Assembly (NCBI RefSeq): GCF_016106015.1 | Contig: NZ_JACADQ010000011.1 | Location: 1 to 44,998, forward strand | Origin: Neoroseomonas rubea | GTDB taxonomy: Bacteria > Pseudomonadota > Alphaproteobacteria > Acetobacterales > Acetobacteraceae | Length of the DNA stretch: 44,998 nt | Direction of reading: 5' to 3' | In this document: piece after piece, positions 7,169 through 15,683 of the stretch | Layout of the letters: each line of letters begins with the position of its first letter | Position numbering within the stretch: the stretch's first letter is position 1 | Program-made: the position numbers and the translations under genes | The notes under the pieces: generated by a model | Seen by the model: the letters and a program-made list of their open reading frames with translations, nothing else | Told to the model about the DNA's origin: nothing | The model's database searches: none

Positions 7169-8149
7169 TCAGTCCAGCGTCAGGCCGAGATCCGCGATGA
7201 TCGGCCGCCAGCGCACCAGTTCCTCCCGGATCAGCCGCGCCATTGTGCGGCGATCCTGGAAGGCGCCGATGGTGCCGCCGGCGTTGAAGACCTGCTGCAC
7301 CTCAGGTGTCTCCACCGCGTGCTTCAGCGACGCCTCCAGCCTGTCGAGCACGGCGGGCGGCGTGCGCGCCGGTGCGACGAAGCCCTGCCAGCCGCCGACC
7401 AGCACGGCGGGCAGGCCCTGCTCCACCGCGGTTGGCAGGTCGGGCATGAGCGGATGGCGCTGCGGTCCGAGGAAGGCCAGCGCACGCACGCGCCCCGCAT
7501 CCATCATTGCCTTACTGACATTCACGCCATCCACCATCAGTTGGATGGAACCGCCCAGCATGTCCTGCAATGCCGGCGCGCTGCCGCGATAGGGCACGTG
7601 GACGATATTCAGCCCGGCGCTGCGGACGAAGAGTTCGAAACCGAGATGCGTGATGCTGCCCTGTCCGCCAGAGCCGAAGTTCAACTGCCCGGGTCGCGCC
7701 TTCGCATAGGCGACGAATTCCTGGAGGGTGCGCACGGGCAGCGTCGCGGGAACCGTGATGATCAGCCCTCCAAGCGTCACCGTGCCGAGCGGCTCGAAAT
7801 CCTCCAGCACGTTGAAGGGCAGGTTGCGGTAGAGTAGCGGATTGATCGCGATCACCGAGTTGTTGACGTGGCAGATCGTGTAGCCGTCAGCCGCGCTACG
7901 CGCCGTGTGTTCCAGCGCCAGGTTGCCGTTCGCGCCGCCGCGGTTCTCCACCACGATCTGCTGGCCGAGCACATCGGACATCCGGGCCGCCAGCGGCCGG
8001 CCGACCTGGTCGGAGCCGCCGCCGGGCGGAAAGCCGATCACCATCCGCACGGGACGGGTGGGGAAGGACTGCGCGCGCACCGCCGAGGGGATGATCGCGG
8101 GCGCGAAGGGCAGCGCCGCAGCGGCGGCGAGAATCGAACGACGGTTCAT
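7169..8149 (-). CDS. Tripartite tricarboxylate transporter substrate-binding protein (Bug/TctC family)
   Basis: Periplasmic solute receptor of 326 residues. It starts MNRRSILAAAAALPFAPAII, a signal peptide with a twin-arginine-like RR. Family signatures follow: FPTRPVRMVIGFPPGGGSDQ, then GQQIVVENRGGANGNLA and SAADGYTICHVNNSVIAINP. IVHVPYRGSAPALQDMLGG is the conserved carboxylate-binding loop region. ATG 8149 shares its first base with the TGA of the upstream Bug gene, so the two are translationally coupled. No TctA/TctB membrane genes are present in the window. The ligand cannot be read from sequence, but the divergent sugar-acid dehydratase at 9947-11119 makes a sugar acid a reasonable guess. 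Confidence 0.9.
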   Translation of the reverse strand: MNRRSILAAAAALPFAPAIIPSAVRAQSFPTRPVRMVIGFPPGGGSDQVGRPLAARMSDVLGQQIVVENRGGANGNLALEHTARSAADGYTICHVNNSVIAINPLLYRNLPFNVLEDFEPLGTVTLGGLIITVPATLPVRTLQEFVAYAKARPGQLNFGSGGQGSITHLGFELFVRSAGLNIVHVPYRGSAPALQDMLGGSIQLMVDGVNVSKAMMDAGRVRALAFLGPQRHPLMPDLPTAVEQGLPAVLVGGWQGFVAPARTPPAVLDRLEASLKHAVETPEVQQVFNAGGTIGAFQDRRTMARLIREELVRWRPIIADLGLTLD

Positions 8150-9099
8150 CACGCCGTCACTTTCTGCTGGGCGGTCCGGATGGCATCGCCGGTCTCGGCG
8201 ATGGCGGCTTCGAGCGCGGCGCCGGCGAGCGCATCCGCGATATAGCCGTCGTCATGCGATTTGGCCTGGTAGTCGGGCGAGAGCACGGCCTCGCGCAGCA
8301 GCACGATCAGCGCGTCGCGCAGATCGGGCGGCAGGCCGGCGGGAGCGTTGACGAATGTCATCTGCGTAAGCCGCCCGAAGGGATGCGCGCGCAGGCCGAG
8401 TTCGACCACCGTCGGCGCCTGCGGCAGCTGGCGCACCCGCTCCTCCTCGACCACCGCCAGCACGCGCAGCGCGCCGCCGCGGATCTGGCCGAATACGTCG
8501 TTGGGCTTGACGATGGCGAGGTCGAGATGGCCGCCGACCAGTTCCGTCGCGACGCGCGACGCGCCTGGATAGCCGACATAGGTGAATTGCCCGCCGATCT
8601 GATCCGCGATGCCGGCAAGCCGAAGGTGGCCGATCGTGCCGCGCGGCCCCGCCGCCCCCATCGAGGGGCCCGGCCCTGCGCGCATCGCCTCCAGTACCTG
8701 CTCGAAGCGCACGAAGCGGGAGCCGCTGCCGGTGACGATGACCAGCGGGTCCACCGCGACCCGGACCAGTGGCGTGAACTGCTCGAAGCGCAGCGGGATC
8801 TCATTCGCGACGATCTGGCCGATCAAGCCGGATGAGCCCATCCCGACCGTGCGGCCATCGGGGCGCGACTGCGCCAGGCGATTCATACCCACCATGGATC
8901 CGCCGCCGACCAAGTTCTCCACCACGAGCCTGTGGCCGCGCGGCTCCAGCACCGGCTGCAGGCGACGCGCCAACAAATCGGTCGCCCCGCCCGCGGCAAA
9001 GGGCACGATCATCCTGATCTCGGCTGGCAGGCCCTGGGCGAGGCCTGGGCACCCGAAGGCACTGGCCGCCAGAGCGGCCATCAGCGCACGTCGTTGCAT
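8149..9099 (-). CDS. Bug/TctC-family substrate-binding protein, first of a coupled pair
   Basis: The receptor has 316 residues. ATG 9099 is chosen because GGAGGAAGGAG precedes it; longer in-frame starts lack a site. A signal peptide (MQRRALMAALAASAFGCPGL) leads to AEIRMIVPFAAGGATDLLAR, then LVVENLVGGGSMVGMNRLAQ and SRPDGRTVGMGSSGLIGQIV. It is more divergent than the other Bug proteins here: the usual ADGYTL motif is PDGRTVG and the central HVPYRG motif is YVGYPGAS. The stop overlaps the start of the next Bug gene. Pairing of two unlike receptors in one transcript suggests two related ligands. Confidence 0.88.
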   Translation of the reverse strand: MQRRALMAALAASAFGCPGLAQGLPAEIRMIVPFAAGGATDLLARRLQPVLEPRGHRLVVENLVGGGSMVGMNRLAQSRPDGRTVGMGSSGLIGQIVANEIPLRFEQFTPLVRVAVDPLVIVTGSGSRFVRFEQVLEAMRAGPGPSMGAAGPRGTIGHLRLAGIADQIGGQFTYVGYPGASRVATELVGGHLDLAIVKPNDVFGQIRGGALRVLAVVEEERVRQLPQAPTVVELGLRAHPFGRLTQMTFVNAPAGLPPDLRDALIVLLREAVLSPDYQAKSHDDGYIADALAGAALEAAIAETGDAIRTAQQKVTA

Positions 9100-9157
9100 G
9101 CGTCGTCTCCTTCCTCCCGTTCCGCGCGGCAGGCGGCCGCGCAACTCTCACGTCACG

Positions 9158-9856
9158 TCACGTCACGGCGTCGGCTTCCGCCATCGCCTGGAGCATGTCA
9201 TCGCGTGCTCCACGGATGTGCCGGTCGTGCAGGGCGCCGGCTGCCTCGGCATCGCCTTGGGCCAGCGCCTCGATGAGCGCGTCATGCTCGCGCAGCACGA
9301 CCTGAAGGCGGCCGCGGCGGTAGCCGAAGCGAACGCGCAGCGCGCCGATAAGGTCGCTGTGCAGGTCGAGCAGCCGGATCGCCTCGTCATTGCCGGTCGC
9401 GACCTCGACGGTCCGGTGGAATGCGCGGTTGAGGCGCGCCACCAGAGCCGGGTCGCGCCCCGCCGGCGCCCGGCGCATCTCGCCCTGGATGCGCTTGAGC
9501 GTCGCGATCCCTGCCGCATCAATCAGCCCGGCGGCCTGGCGCGTCAGGTAGCCCTCCAGCGCCTCGCGGATGGCGAAGATGTTCCGCACGAATCGCTCAT
9601 TCATGCGCCGCACCGTGGCGCCGCGGTTGGGCGCCATCACCACCAGACCCTCGCCCTGCAATTGCTGCAGCGCCTCGCGCACGGGCATGTGGGACAGGCC
9701 GTAGCGGGTCGCGAGGTCCTGGATCTTCAGTCGCGCGCCCGGCGCGATGCGGCCGGCCAGGATGTCGGCGCGCAGCCTTTCATGCACGCGCTGGTAGACG
9801 GTGCTGCCGAAGGGCAGGGCGACTTCATCGGCATCGGCGGGACGGATGAGCGACAA
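9158..9856 (-). CDS. GntR-family (FCD/FadR subgroup) transcriptional regulator, TTG start
   Basis: The 232-residue regulator has an N-terminal winged helix-turn-helix at about residues 18-80 (QRVHERLRADILAGRIAPGA, LKIQDLATRYGLSHMPVREA, LQQLQGEGLVVMAPNRGATV). A C-terminal FCD ligand-binding helical domain follows (REALEGYLTRQAA, FHRTVEVATGNDEAIRLLD, DRHIRGARDDMLQAMAEA). No in-frame ATG precedes the DNA-binding domain. TTG 9856 has AGGAG at proper spacing and is taken as the start. It lies 58 bases upstream of the two Bug receptors on the same strand and diverges from the enolase gene at 9947. It probably represses both until a sugar acid or related ligand binds. Confidence 0.88.
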   Translation of the reverse strand: MSLIRPADADEVALPFGSTVYQRVHERLRADILAGRIAPGARLKIQDLATRYGLSHMPVREALQQLQGEGLVVMAPNRGATVRRMNERFVRNIFAIREALEGYLTRQAAGLIDAAGIATLKRIQGEMRRAPAGRDPALVARLNRAFHRTVEVATGNDEAIRLLDLHSDLIGALRVRFGYRRGRLQVVLREHDALIEALAQGDAEAAGALHDRHIRGARDDMLQAMAEADAVT

Positions 9857-9946
9857 AGCGTGATCTCCTGCGGCGGGAGAGTTGCCAACCCCCTCTAAGG
9901 AAGTCAACACTCGTTTGTCGATTTGATCATAAATGGGAAGATCGCC
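9857..9946. promoter_or_regulatory. Divergent promoter/operator region between GntR and enolase genes
   Basis: The 90-base gap separates the divergently transcribed regulator and dehydratase genes. The centre is locally AT-rich and contains an imperfect dyad around GATTTGATC near 9920, a fair candidate operator for the regulator. No promoter consensus can be assigned firmly. The assignment rests mainly on gene orientation. Confidence 0.4.
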
Positions 9947-11119
9947 ATGAAGGTCACAGCCGTCCGCGTCTGGCGGACGCGGTTCCAGGCGATGAAGGAA
10001 GGCGCCGCCCACAAGGTGCTGCCCATCGAGGTGATGACGGATGAGGCCATCGCCGGCGCCGGAGAAATCGGCCTCGCCTACGGCCATGGCGGGCGCGGCG
10101 CGGCGGAGATCCTCCTGGAACTGGCGACGGCGAAGCTGCTCGGCCGCGACCCGTTCCGCACCGAGCAGATCCAGGACGAGATGCGCCGCGACAGCTTCTG
10201 GGGCCATGTCCCGGGCCCCATCCTCGGCGCCGCGATCAGCGCACTGGACGAGGCGCTGTGGGACATCAAGGGCAAGGCGCTCGGCCAGCCCGTGCATGCG
10301 CTGCTCGGCGGCGCCTGCCGCGAGAAGCTGCGCGTGTACTGCAATGGCTGGTACCGCGGCCTCGGCGCGCCCGACGCCTATGCCGCGGCCGCGCGCGCCG
10401 TGCAGGCGCGCGGCTTCACCGCCCTGAAGTTCGACCCCATGAAGCTCGACGCGCAGGGCCGCGCTTTCCATGTCTCCCGCCAGATCGAGCGCTGGCTGGA
10501 AGACCTCGCCGTCGCACGCGTGGAGGCGGTGCGCGACGCGGTCGGTCCCGGCATGGACATCATCATCGAACTGCACGGCAACATGTGGCCGATGGATTCC
10601 ATCCGCTTCGGCCGCCGCATCGCTCATGCCCGGCCGTTCTGCATGGAGGAGGTCGCCGATGCGGAGGATGCGAGCGCGGCGCGCGAGGTTGGGCTGCAGA
10701 CCGGCATCGCCATCGCCGGCGGCGAGAGGCTGTCCACGCTCGGCGATTTCCGGCGGCATTTCGAGGTGAAGGCCTTCGCCCTCGCCCAGCCGGACATGGG
10801 CATCGCCGGCGGCTTCACCGGCGTGCGGCAGATCGCGGCGTTGGCCGCGGCGCATGGCGTCTATATCCAGCCGCATAATTGTGGCGGTCCGGTCTCGACA
10901 GCCGCATGCGTGAACCTCTCCTTCGCGACGCCCAACTGCCTGATCCAGGAAGTCTTCCCGACCTGGCCGGAGGACGACCGGCTCGACATGGTGGAGGAGC
11001 CCTTCGAGCGGACCATCGTGGACGGCCATCTCCCGCTTTCGAGCCGGCCCGGCCTGGGTGTCGAGCTGCGCGCCGACTACCTGTCCCGTTGCGAGCTGCT
11101 TGGCGAGGCGCGCGCTTGA
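9947..11119 (+). CDS. Enolase-superfamily sugar acid dehydratase (mandelate racemase/galactonate dehydratase-like)
   Basis: The 390-residue protein has the two-domain enolase-superfamily plan: capping domain to about residue 120, then a TIM barrel. Key residues are visible: Lys161 in TALKFDP on the second strand, Glu208 and His210 in IIIELHGN, Glu235 in CMEEV, Glu260 in AGGERLS, Asp283 in QPDMG and His310 in IQPHNCGGP. The E-x-H pattern and the final His resemble galactonate and related sugar acid dehydratases, which remove water from an aldonic acid to give a 2-keto-3-deoxy acid. ATG 9947 follows GGGAAG; an earlier ATG at 9923 lacks a site. The substrate is not decided by sequence. Context with two Bug receptors and GntR fits uptake plus catabolism of a sugar acid. 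Confidence 0.85.
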   Translation: MKVTAVRVWRTRFQAMKEGAAHKVLPIEVMTDEAIAGAGEIGLAYGHGGRGAAEILLELATAKLLGRDPFRTEQIQDEMRRDSFWGHVPGPILGAAISALDEALWDIKGKALGQPVHALLGGACREKLRVYCNGWYRGLGAPDAYAAAARAVQARGFTALKFDPMKLDAQGRAFHVSRQIERWLEDLAVARVEAVRDAVGPGMDIIIELHGNMWPMDSIRFGRRIAHARPFCMEEVADAEDASAAREVGLQTGIAIAGGERLSTLGDFRRHFEVKAFALAQPDMGIAGGFTGVRQIAALAAAHGVYIQPHNCGGPVSTAACVNLSFATPNCLIQEVFPTWPEDDRLDMVEEPFERTIVDGHLPLSSRPGLGVELRADYLSRCELLGEARA

Positions 11120-11846
11120 GGGGGGCGCGCGTGTGTGGCGACTGTTCGAGGCCGAGGGCACTCCCTCCGCCAGTTCCCTGACGAGCCGCGCTCTCCGCCA
11201 AGCCGACCGCCGCGCCGAGTGGCAGGTCCCCGGGCTTTTCGCGACCGACCTTCTGAGCGACCGGACGCAGAGTAGGCTGAATATAGTTGTCTGGAATGCA
11301 ATTCTCTATGGATATCCTGAATTGGCCAATTTGGTAGAACGCGAATAGGACAGTTTAAAGCGCCGATTATACTGCGATCTGCACTTGTCCGGCTTTCAAT
11401 CTGGCTTGCCTGAAATCCTTGTTTTGAGAGTGAACACTCTGGTGCGGGTCGGGCGCCCCTTTCAGAAACTGTCGCCAGACAGCACATGATAAAGTCTGAC
11501 ATGAGGATGGGCGGGTGGGCGGAACACCAAATGCGAACCCGGCGGCGGAGCTTGAGGGGTTAGTCCGGCGGCGCTTCGTCGTCGGCCGCCGCAGCATGTC
11601 GGCTCTGCGATGAGGGTGGCGCTCGCGTTGCTGCAGCACCAGGGGAACAAGCGCCCGGCCTTCACGCGCATGCTTGAAGCTGCGGAACGCGAGGCCCACG
11701 AGACGTGCTGGTCCGAGACTAAGCAGGACGCGGACGCGCTGCACGCCATCATCGCCCAGGCGGACGCGAAGCGGGCATGGAAGCAGAACAGGCGAGCGCG
11801 ACAGTCGTCACGCGCGGCACGGGCGCGCGACACAGGAAGGAAAGCC
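11120..11846. other. Long gap with palindromes and no convincing gene
   Basis: The stretch holds the tRNA-like repeat at 11143-11172. It also has an AT-rich patch around 11270-11360 with a perfect 12-base palindrome (AATTGGCCAATT, 11320-11331) and a perfect inverted repeat AGAGTG-AA-CACTCT at 11427-11440 that could be an operator. From 11610 a frame is open and runs in phase into the AbgB-like gene (RPAFTRMLEAAEREAHETCW, then DADALHAIIAQADAKRAWKQ). It lacks a ribosome site, and the downstream ATG at 11847 has a strong one. This leader may be a relic fused by chance. Confidence 0.4.
11143..11172 (+). repeat. tRNA-3'-end-like dispersed repeat, copy 2
   Basis: The 30 bases match 18626-18655 at 24 positions and end in the identical 15-mer GCACTCCCTCCGCCA, including the CCA. 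It begins 24 bases after the enolase stop. The T-arm part is more decayed (GTTCGAGGCC) than in the other copies. It is not a tRNA gene; it is probably an attachment-site remnant or a copy of a dispersed element. Confidence 0.5.
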
Positions 11847-13412
11847 ATGACAGAGACATCAGGCGTGACGCGGCGCGGGGTGATGGGCGGAACGGCCGGG
11901 CTGGCTGCGGGGGCAGGACTCGTGCTGCCGGCTGAAGAAGTCCTGGCGCAGGCCGCCGGCGGATCGGCGCGGACGGTGACCTCGGGACCGGCCTCCGTCG
12001 CGGCGGCGGAGGCCGCCGTGGCGCGCCACGCAGAAGCCATCCTGCGGATCCGCCGCGAAGTCTGGGAACTCGCTGAGCTCTCCCTAGTCGAAGCGTACTC
12101 ATTCCGCGTGCACCTGCGGGAACTCGAGGCGGCGGGCTTCCGCACCCTCTCGGTCGGCACGTCGGGCTTTCCCACCGCCTTCGTCAGTGAGTGGACGCAG
12201 GGCAGCGGCGGCCCGGTGATCGCCTTCCTGCCCGAATACGATGCGCTGCCGGGGCTCGGCAACGCGGCCGAGGCACTGCAGACGCCGGCCGCGTCAGGCA
12301 ATACCAACGGCCACGGGTGCGGGCACGACATGCTGGGCGCGGGCTGCACCGGTGCAGCCGTCGCGCTGAAGACGATGATGCAGGCTACCGGCACGCCCGG
12401 GACCGTGCGCGTCTTTGGCTGCGCTGCCGAAGAGGTCGAGGGCGCGAAGGTCTATTTCGTTCGCGACGGGCTGTTCCGTGATGTGGACGCCTCGATCGCC
12501 TTTCACCCCGCACCCTATGCCATCACCGGCGAGATAAGCACCGCGGCCTTGGCGGCGATCAACGTCCGCTTCAGCGGGCGCACCGCGCATGCCGGCAACA
12601 CGCCATGGGACGGGCGCTCGGCGCTGAAGGGGGCGGAACTCTTCGGCGCCGGCATGCAGTTCATGCGCGAGCACGTGCGGCCGACCACGCGCATCCACTA
12701 CATCTACGAGCAAACGGGTGTCGCACCCAACATCGTGCCGGACTTCGCGCAGGTCTGGCTGACCATCCGCGCGGCCGATGCACCGGCCGTGTCGGAGCTC
12801 GTAGCCTGGGCGCGCGACGTTGCCGCCGGCGCCGGGTTGATGACGCAGACCCAGGCGGAGTTCCAGGTCTACTACGGCATGACCGAGCTTGTTCCGAACC
12901 TGCCGATGATCGGCTTGGCGCAGGCGCATATGCAGGCGCGCCCGCCGGCATGGACCGAGGCGGAGCAGACCTTCGCCCGCGGCTGTCAGCGCGAGATGAG
13001 GTTGCCCGAGACCGGCCTTGCCACCGAGGTCCTGCCCCCCCTGCCGCTGACGCGGGTCGGCGGTTCGTCCGATCTGGGCGATGTGTCGAAGGTCACGCCG
13101 CTGGGCGTGTTCGGCTGGCCGACTGTGGGGATGGGGACGTCGCTGCATACCTGGGCGGTCACCGCCTGCGGCGGTACGTCAATCGGCGACCGCGCATCGC
13201 TTGACACCGCGCGGATCATGGCTGGCATGGGATACGACCTCATGACGAACCCGGCGCTCCGAGAGGCCGCAAAGGCTGATCTCGCCCGTCGGGTTGCGGC
13301 AGCGCCCTACGTGCCGCTACTGCCGCCCGAGATGAGGGAGCCGCGCGGCGTTCCTGCTTGGCTACGCAAGACAGGCCTCGACGACTTCGTCGCGACAGAG
13401 AACAGGCTTTGA
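11847..13412 (+). CDS. M20-family amidohydrolase, p-aminobenzoyl-glutamate hydrolase AbgB-like, exported by Tat
   Basis: The 521-residue enzyme has a twin-arginine signal peptide (TRRGVMGGTAGLAAGAGLVL, residues 8-27), unlike cytoplasmic AbgB of enteric bacteria (about 480 residues). Metal-site motifs are NGHGCGHDM (His156, His160, Asp161) and GCAAEEVEGAK (Glu195, Glu196). The dimerisation domain begins near INVRFSGRTAHAGNTPWDGR. The family cleaves amide bonds such as that of p-aminobenzoyl-glutamate, with AbgA as partner; no abgA is present. ATG 11847 is supported by AGGAAGGAAA. A periplasmic location and lack of partner suggest another N-acyl or peptide-like substrate. Its 3' end abuts an insertion-sequence remnant, but the reading frame seems complete. 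Confidence 0.85.
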   Translation: MTETSGVTRRGVMGGTAGLAAGAGLVLPAEEVLAQAAGGSARTVTSGPASVAAAEAAVARHAEAILRIRREVWELAELSLVEAYSFRVHLRELEAAGFRTLSVGTSGFPTAFVSEWTQGSGGPVIAFLPEYDALPGLGNAAEALQTPAASGNTNGHGCGHDMLGAGCTGAAVALKTMMQATGTPGTVRVFGCAAEEVEGAKVYFVRDGLFRDVDASIAFHPAPYAITGEISTAALAAINVRFSGRTAHAGNTPWDGRSALKGAELFGAGMQFMREHVRPTTRIHYIYEQTGVAPNIVPDFAQVWLTIRAADAPAVSELVAWARDVAAGAGLMTQTQAEFQVYYGMTELVPNLPMIGLAQAHMQARPPAWTEAEQTFARGCQREMRLPETGLATEVLPPLPLTRVGGSSDLGDVSKVTPLGVFGWPTVGMGTSLHTWAVTACGGTSIGDRASLDTARIMAGMGYDLMTNPALREAAKADLARRVAAAPYVPLLPPEMREPRGVPAWLRKTGLDDFVATENRL

Positions 13413-13468
13413 GCCGGACGTGCTCCAGGAGCTCGAGCGCGAATGAGCATCACCACGGCTGCGAGGTC

Positions 13469-13750
13469 CCGGTACAGCCGGTAGATCCTCTTCGCGTTCA
13501 CATGCCAGCCCTCCCGCCGCACCAGCACCTGGATCCGGCGATAGCCGTACCGCACGCGCGTCGCCGCGATCTCCTTGATCCGACCGATCAGCGCAGCCTG
13601 CGAGCGACGCCTGCCACAGCAGTGGTACGTCGACGGCTCCATCCGGATCACCGCGCAGGCCCGACGGATCGAGACCTTCCACGCACCCCGGACGTCGTCC
13701 ACCAATTGGCGTCGCCGCGCAGGCCTCAGAGCTTTCTTGCCAGGACGTCC
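13469..13750 (-). pseudogene. IS3-family transposase (OrfB) N-terminal remnant
   Basis: The minus strand reads KKALRPARRRQLVDDVRGAW, then SIRRACAVIRMEPSTYHC, then RIKEIAATRVRYGYRRIQVL and VRREGWHVNAKRIYRLYR. This is the linker and helical N-terminal part of an IS3-type (IS511/IS407-like) OrfB. Homology stops after RIYRLYR; the DDE catalytic domain, about 200 residues, is absent. No terminal inverted repeats are seen. It lies between the AbgB-like gene and the GT-C gene, marking an old insertion followed by deletion. Confidence 0.8.
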
Positions 13751-13792
13751 TGCTGACCCGCCCCTGTTGTTGGGCGCGCATGTGCCCTGGCG

Positions 13793-15406
13793 TCACTCAT
13801 GTCGTCGGAACAGGCGATGTCCCTCGATCTCGCCGGCCGGTCGGTATCCTTCAAGCGTCTCGGCGAAGAGCGGGTGGCGGGCGAAATAGGCAAGAACGTC
13901 GAAATGGCCGCCGCAGGCGGGGATGTTGGCATGGCGCGCCGCCACCAAGACCGGGGGCGGAGCGGCGGCGAAGGCCTCCGCGACGCGTTGGAACAGGTCG
14001 AACTCGGCCGCACCCATCTCGTGCGGCTCGCGATAGGGCGCCGAGCCGGCGGGGCAGCGGCGATAGAAGCCCTGCAGCGGCCAGATGCTCATCACCGGCA
14101 GGATCTGATGCGCATCGGCATATGTCAGCGCAGGGTAGATGGGGAAAATGTCAGGGCTTAGTACCAGCACCGGCCGGCCGCGCGCGTGCTCGTCGAACCA
14201 TTCGGCGAGCTGGCCTGGTGGTTCGCCGTGGAAGGCGAGCTGCCGCCAGGGCGTCTCCCCGCCGCGCACCATGTAGAGCAGCACGCCGAAGGCCGCCATG
14301 GCTGCGAGCACGGGGGCGGCGCTTGCGGCGCGCGCATTCGCCAGGGCGCCGTCCGCCCATCGCGCACCTGCCGCGAGGAGCGCCGCGCAGCTGAAGATGG
14401 TGATCGGCAGCACGTGGTAGGTCCACCCCTTGTGCTGCAGCCAGGCTGAGGCGAAGGCCCCGCCCGCTGCAAGGCCGAGTGCCTGCGCCAGCGCCCCCGC
14501 ACGAGGCCGCAGCGCGATGGGCAGCGCCAGCAGCAGCAGCGCTTCCGCCGCCCCCATGACGTCCGCCACCAGCACACGCCAGAGGCCCGCGCCGTGGATC
14601 TCGCCGTAGAAGCTCCAAGCCATCGGCACGACTTGCGTGAGGTAGGCCGGAAAGACGACGGGCACTGCCGCGACATAGGCCACCCAGACCGCCGCTATGG
14701 TCCAGGGCACGGGATCGCGGCGCTGGGCTGCCATGCCGCGCCGCAGGAGCACCAGCGCCTCGACCAGCAGAGGGATCAACAGGAAATGCGGCTTCAGCGC
14801 GAAGCCAAGTCCCGCCGCCAGCGCCACGCCGGTCGCCAGGGGCAGCGGCGGGGCGGGCCCCTCGATGCGTCGCGCCGCCAGCAGGCAATAGGGGATGGCA
14901 ACCATCGCCATCAGCACTTCGCGTTGGCCGAAATCCGACCCGGCCATGACCAGAAGCAGCGGCACGCAGGCGGTGAGCACCGCGGATTCCACGTGTCCTT
15001 CCGCACGTCCCCGGCGGAGCGCCTCGGACAGGCGCCACAGCAGTGCGGCGAGCCCGAGCAGGCAGAGCATCACCGCCTGGCCCTGCGAGAGCGGCGTCCA
15101 CCGGGCGAGTGCTGCCGGCAGCAGGTTCAGCACGAAGATGAGCGGCGGGTTCACGTCGATCAGGTCGACATAAAGTCGCTCCCCGCCGAGCCAGCGGCGC
15201 GCGAAGTCGAGCACCGCCGCCACATCGTGGTTGATCGGCGGCAGCAGTATCGTGACGAGGAAGAAAAAGCAGGGCGCCAGCGCCACGGCCCGCCAAACCA
15301 TGCCGTGCCTCGGTCGCAGAGCCGCGGGCCGGTGCACGTCCGGCAAGGTGGCGGTGGCGGTTCCGAATTCGGCCTGGCGGCGAAAACGCATCATTTGCAA
15401 GTTCAT
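13793..15406 (-). CDS. Polytopic membrane protein, GT-C glycosyltransferase-like
   Basis: The 537-residue protein has about ten predicted membrane helices (such as VALAPCFFFLVTILLPPI, AVMLCLLGLAALLW, AIPYCLLAARRI, GVLLYMV). A soluble C-terminal domain starts near residue 405 (VLVLSPDIFPIYPALTYADA). The first periplasmic loop has INHDVAAVLDFARRWLGGER and LYVDLIDVNPPLIFVLN. Acidic residues after the first helix plus a DxNPP motif are typical of GT-C enzymes that use polyprenyl-phosphate sugars (ArnT/PMT-like). The ribosome site before ATG 15406 is weak and ATG codons follow at residues 5 and 6. No lipid-A or O-antigen genes are adjacent, so the acceptor is unknown. Confidence 0.7.
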   Translation of the reverse strand: MNLQMMRFRRQAEFGTATATLPDVHRPAALRPRHGMVWRAVALAPCFFFLVTILLPPINHDVAAVLDFARRWLGGERLYVDLIDVNPPLIFVLNLLPAALARWTPLSQGQAVMLCLLGLAALLWRLSEALRRGRAEGHVESAVLTACVPLLLVMAGSDFGQREVLMAMVAIPYCLLAARRIEGPAPPLPLATGVALAAGLGFALKPHFLLIPLLVEALVLLRRGMAAQRRDPVPWTIAAVWVAYVAAVPVVFPAYLTQVVPMAWSFYGEIHGAGLWRVLVADVMGAAEALLLLALPIALRPRAGALAQALGLAAGGAFASAWLQHKGWTYHVLPITIFSCAALLAAGARWADGALANARAASAAPVLAAMAAFGVLLYMVRGGETPWRQLAFHGEPPGQLAEWFDEHARGRPVLVLSPDIFPIYPALTYADAHQILPVMSIWPLQGFYRRCPAGSAPYREPHEMGAAEFDLFQRVAEAFAAAPPPVLVAARHANIPACGGHFDVLAYFARHPLFAETLEGYRPAGEIEGHRLFRRHE

Positions 15407-15683
15407 CCGTGGTCACGATGGCGCTCGCCTGAGCGCAACCGATGAAAGCGCCCCGGAGCAAGTGCTGGACCGCATTACCGGCGGACCCCCTCCGGGAATC
15501 GGGTCAGGAACGCAGCGCGGATTGCAAATACTTCTTGATCGATCGTATCGGCGAGGCAATCGCCGGCGCGTTACAAGTGCTCCACGTAAGAGGATGCTGG
15601 CGATACGCACCGTCGCGGGGCGCTAACCTCAATACCAAGGCGTTTGCTGGGCGAGGGACGAAGCAGAACGATCGGGACGACGA

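Noticed and set aside
9857-11161. A minus-strand frame continuous with the GntR gene through the whole enolase gene
   Set aside because: It is the antisense of a well-supported enolase gene; the regulator has a good TTG start with AGGAG at 9856.
11266-11348. Tail of a Tn3-type transposase (SRLNIVVWNAILYGYPELAN)
   Set aside because: Only a loose resemblance to the end of Tn3 transposases and no catalytic residues; the wording does not match the family consensus.
14151-15461. A 436-residue minus-strand frame overlapping the GT-C gene
   Set aside because: Arg/Gly/Ala-rich shadow frame without membrane segments; the other frame encodes a coherent polytopic protein.
15407-15683. An Mg2+-responsive leader or riboswitch before the magnesium ATPase gene
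   Set aside because: No conserved M-box-like or proline-rich leader ORF could be recognised in the 277-base gap.
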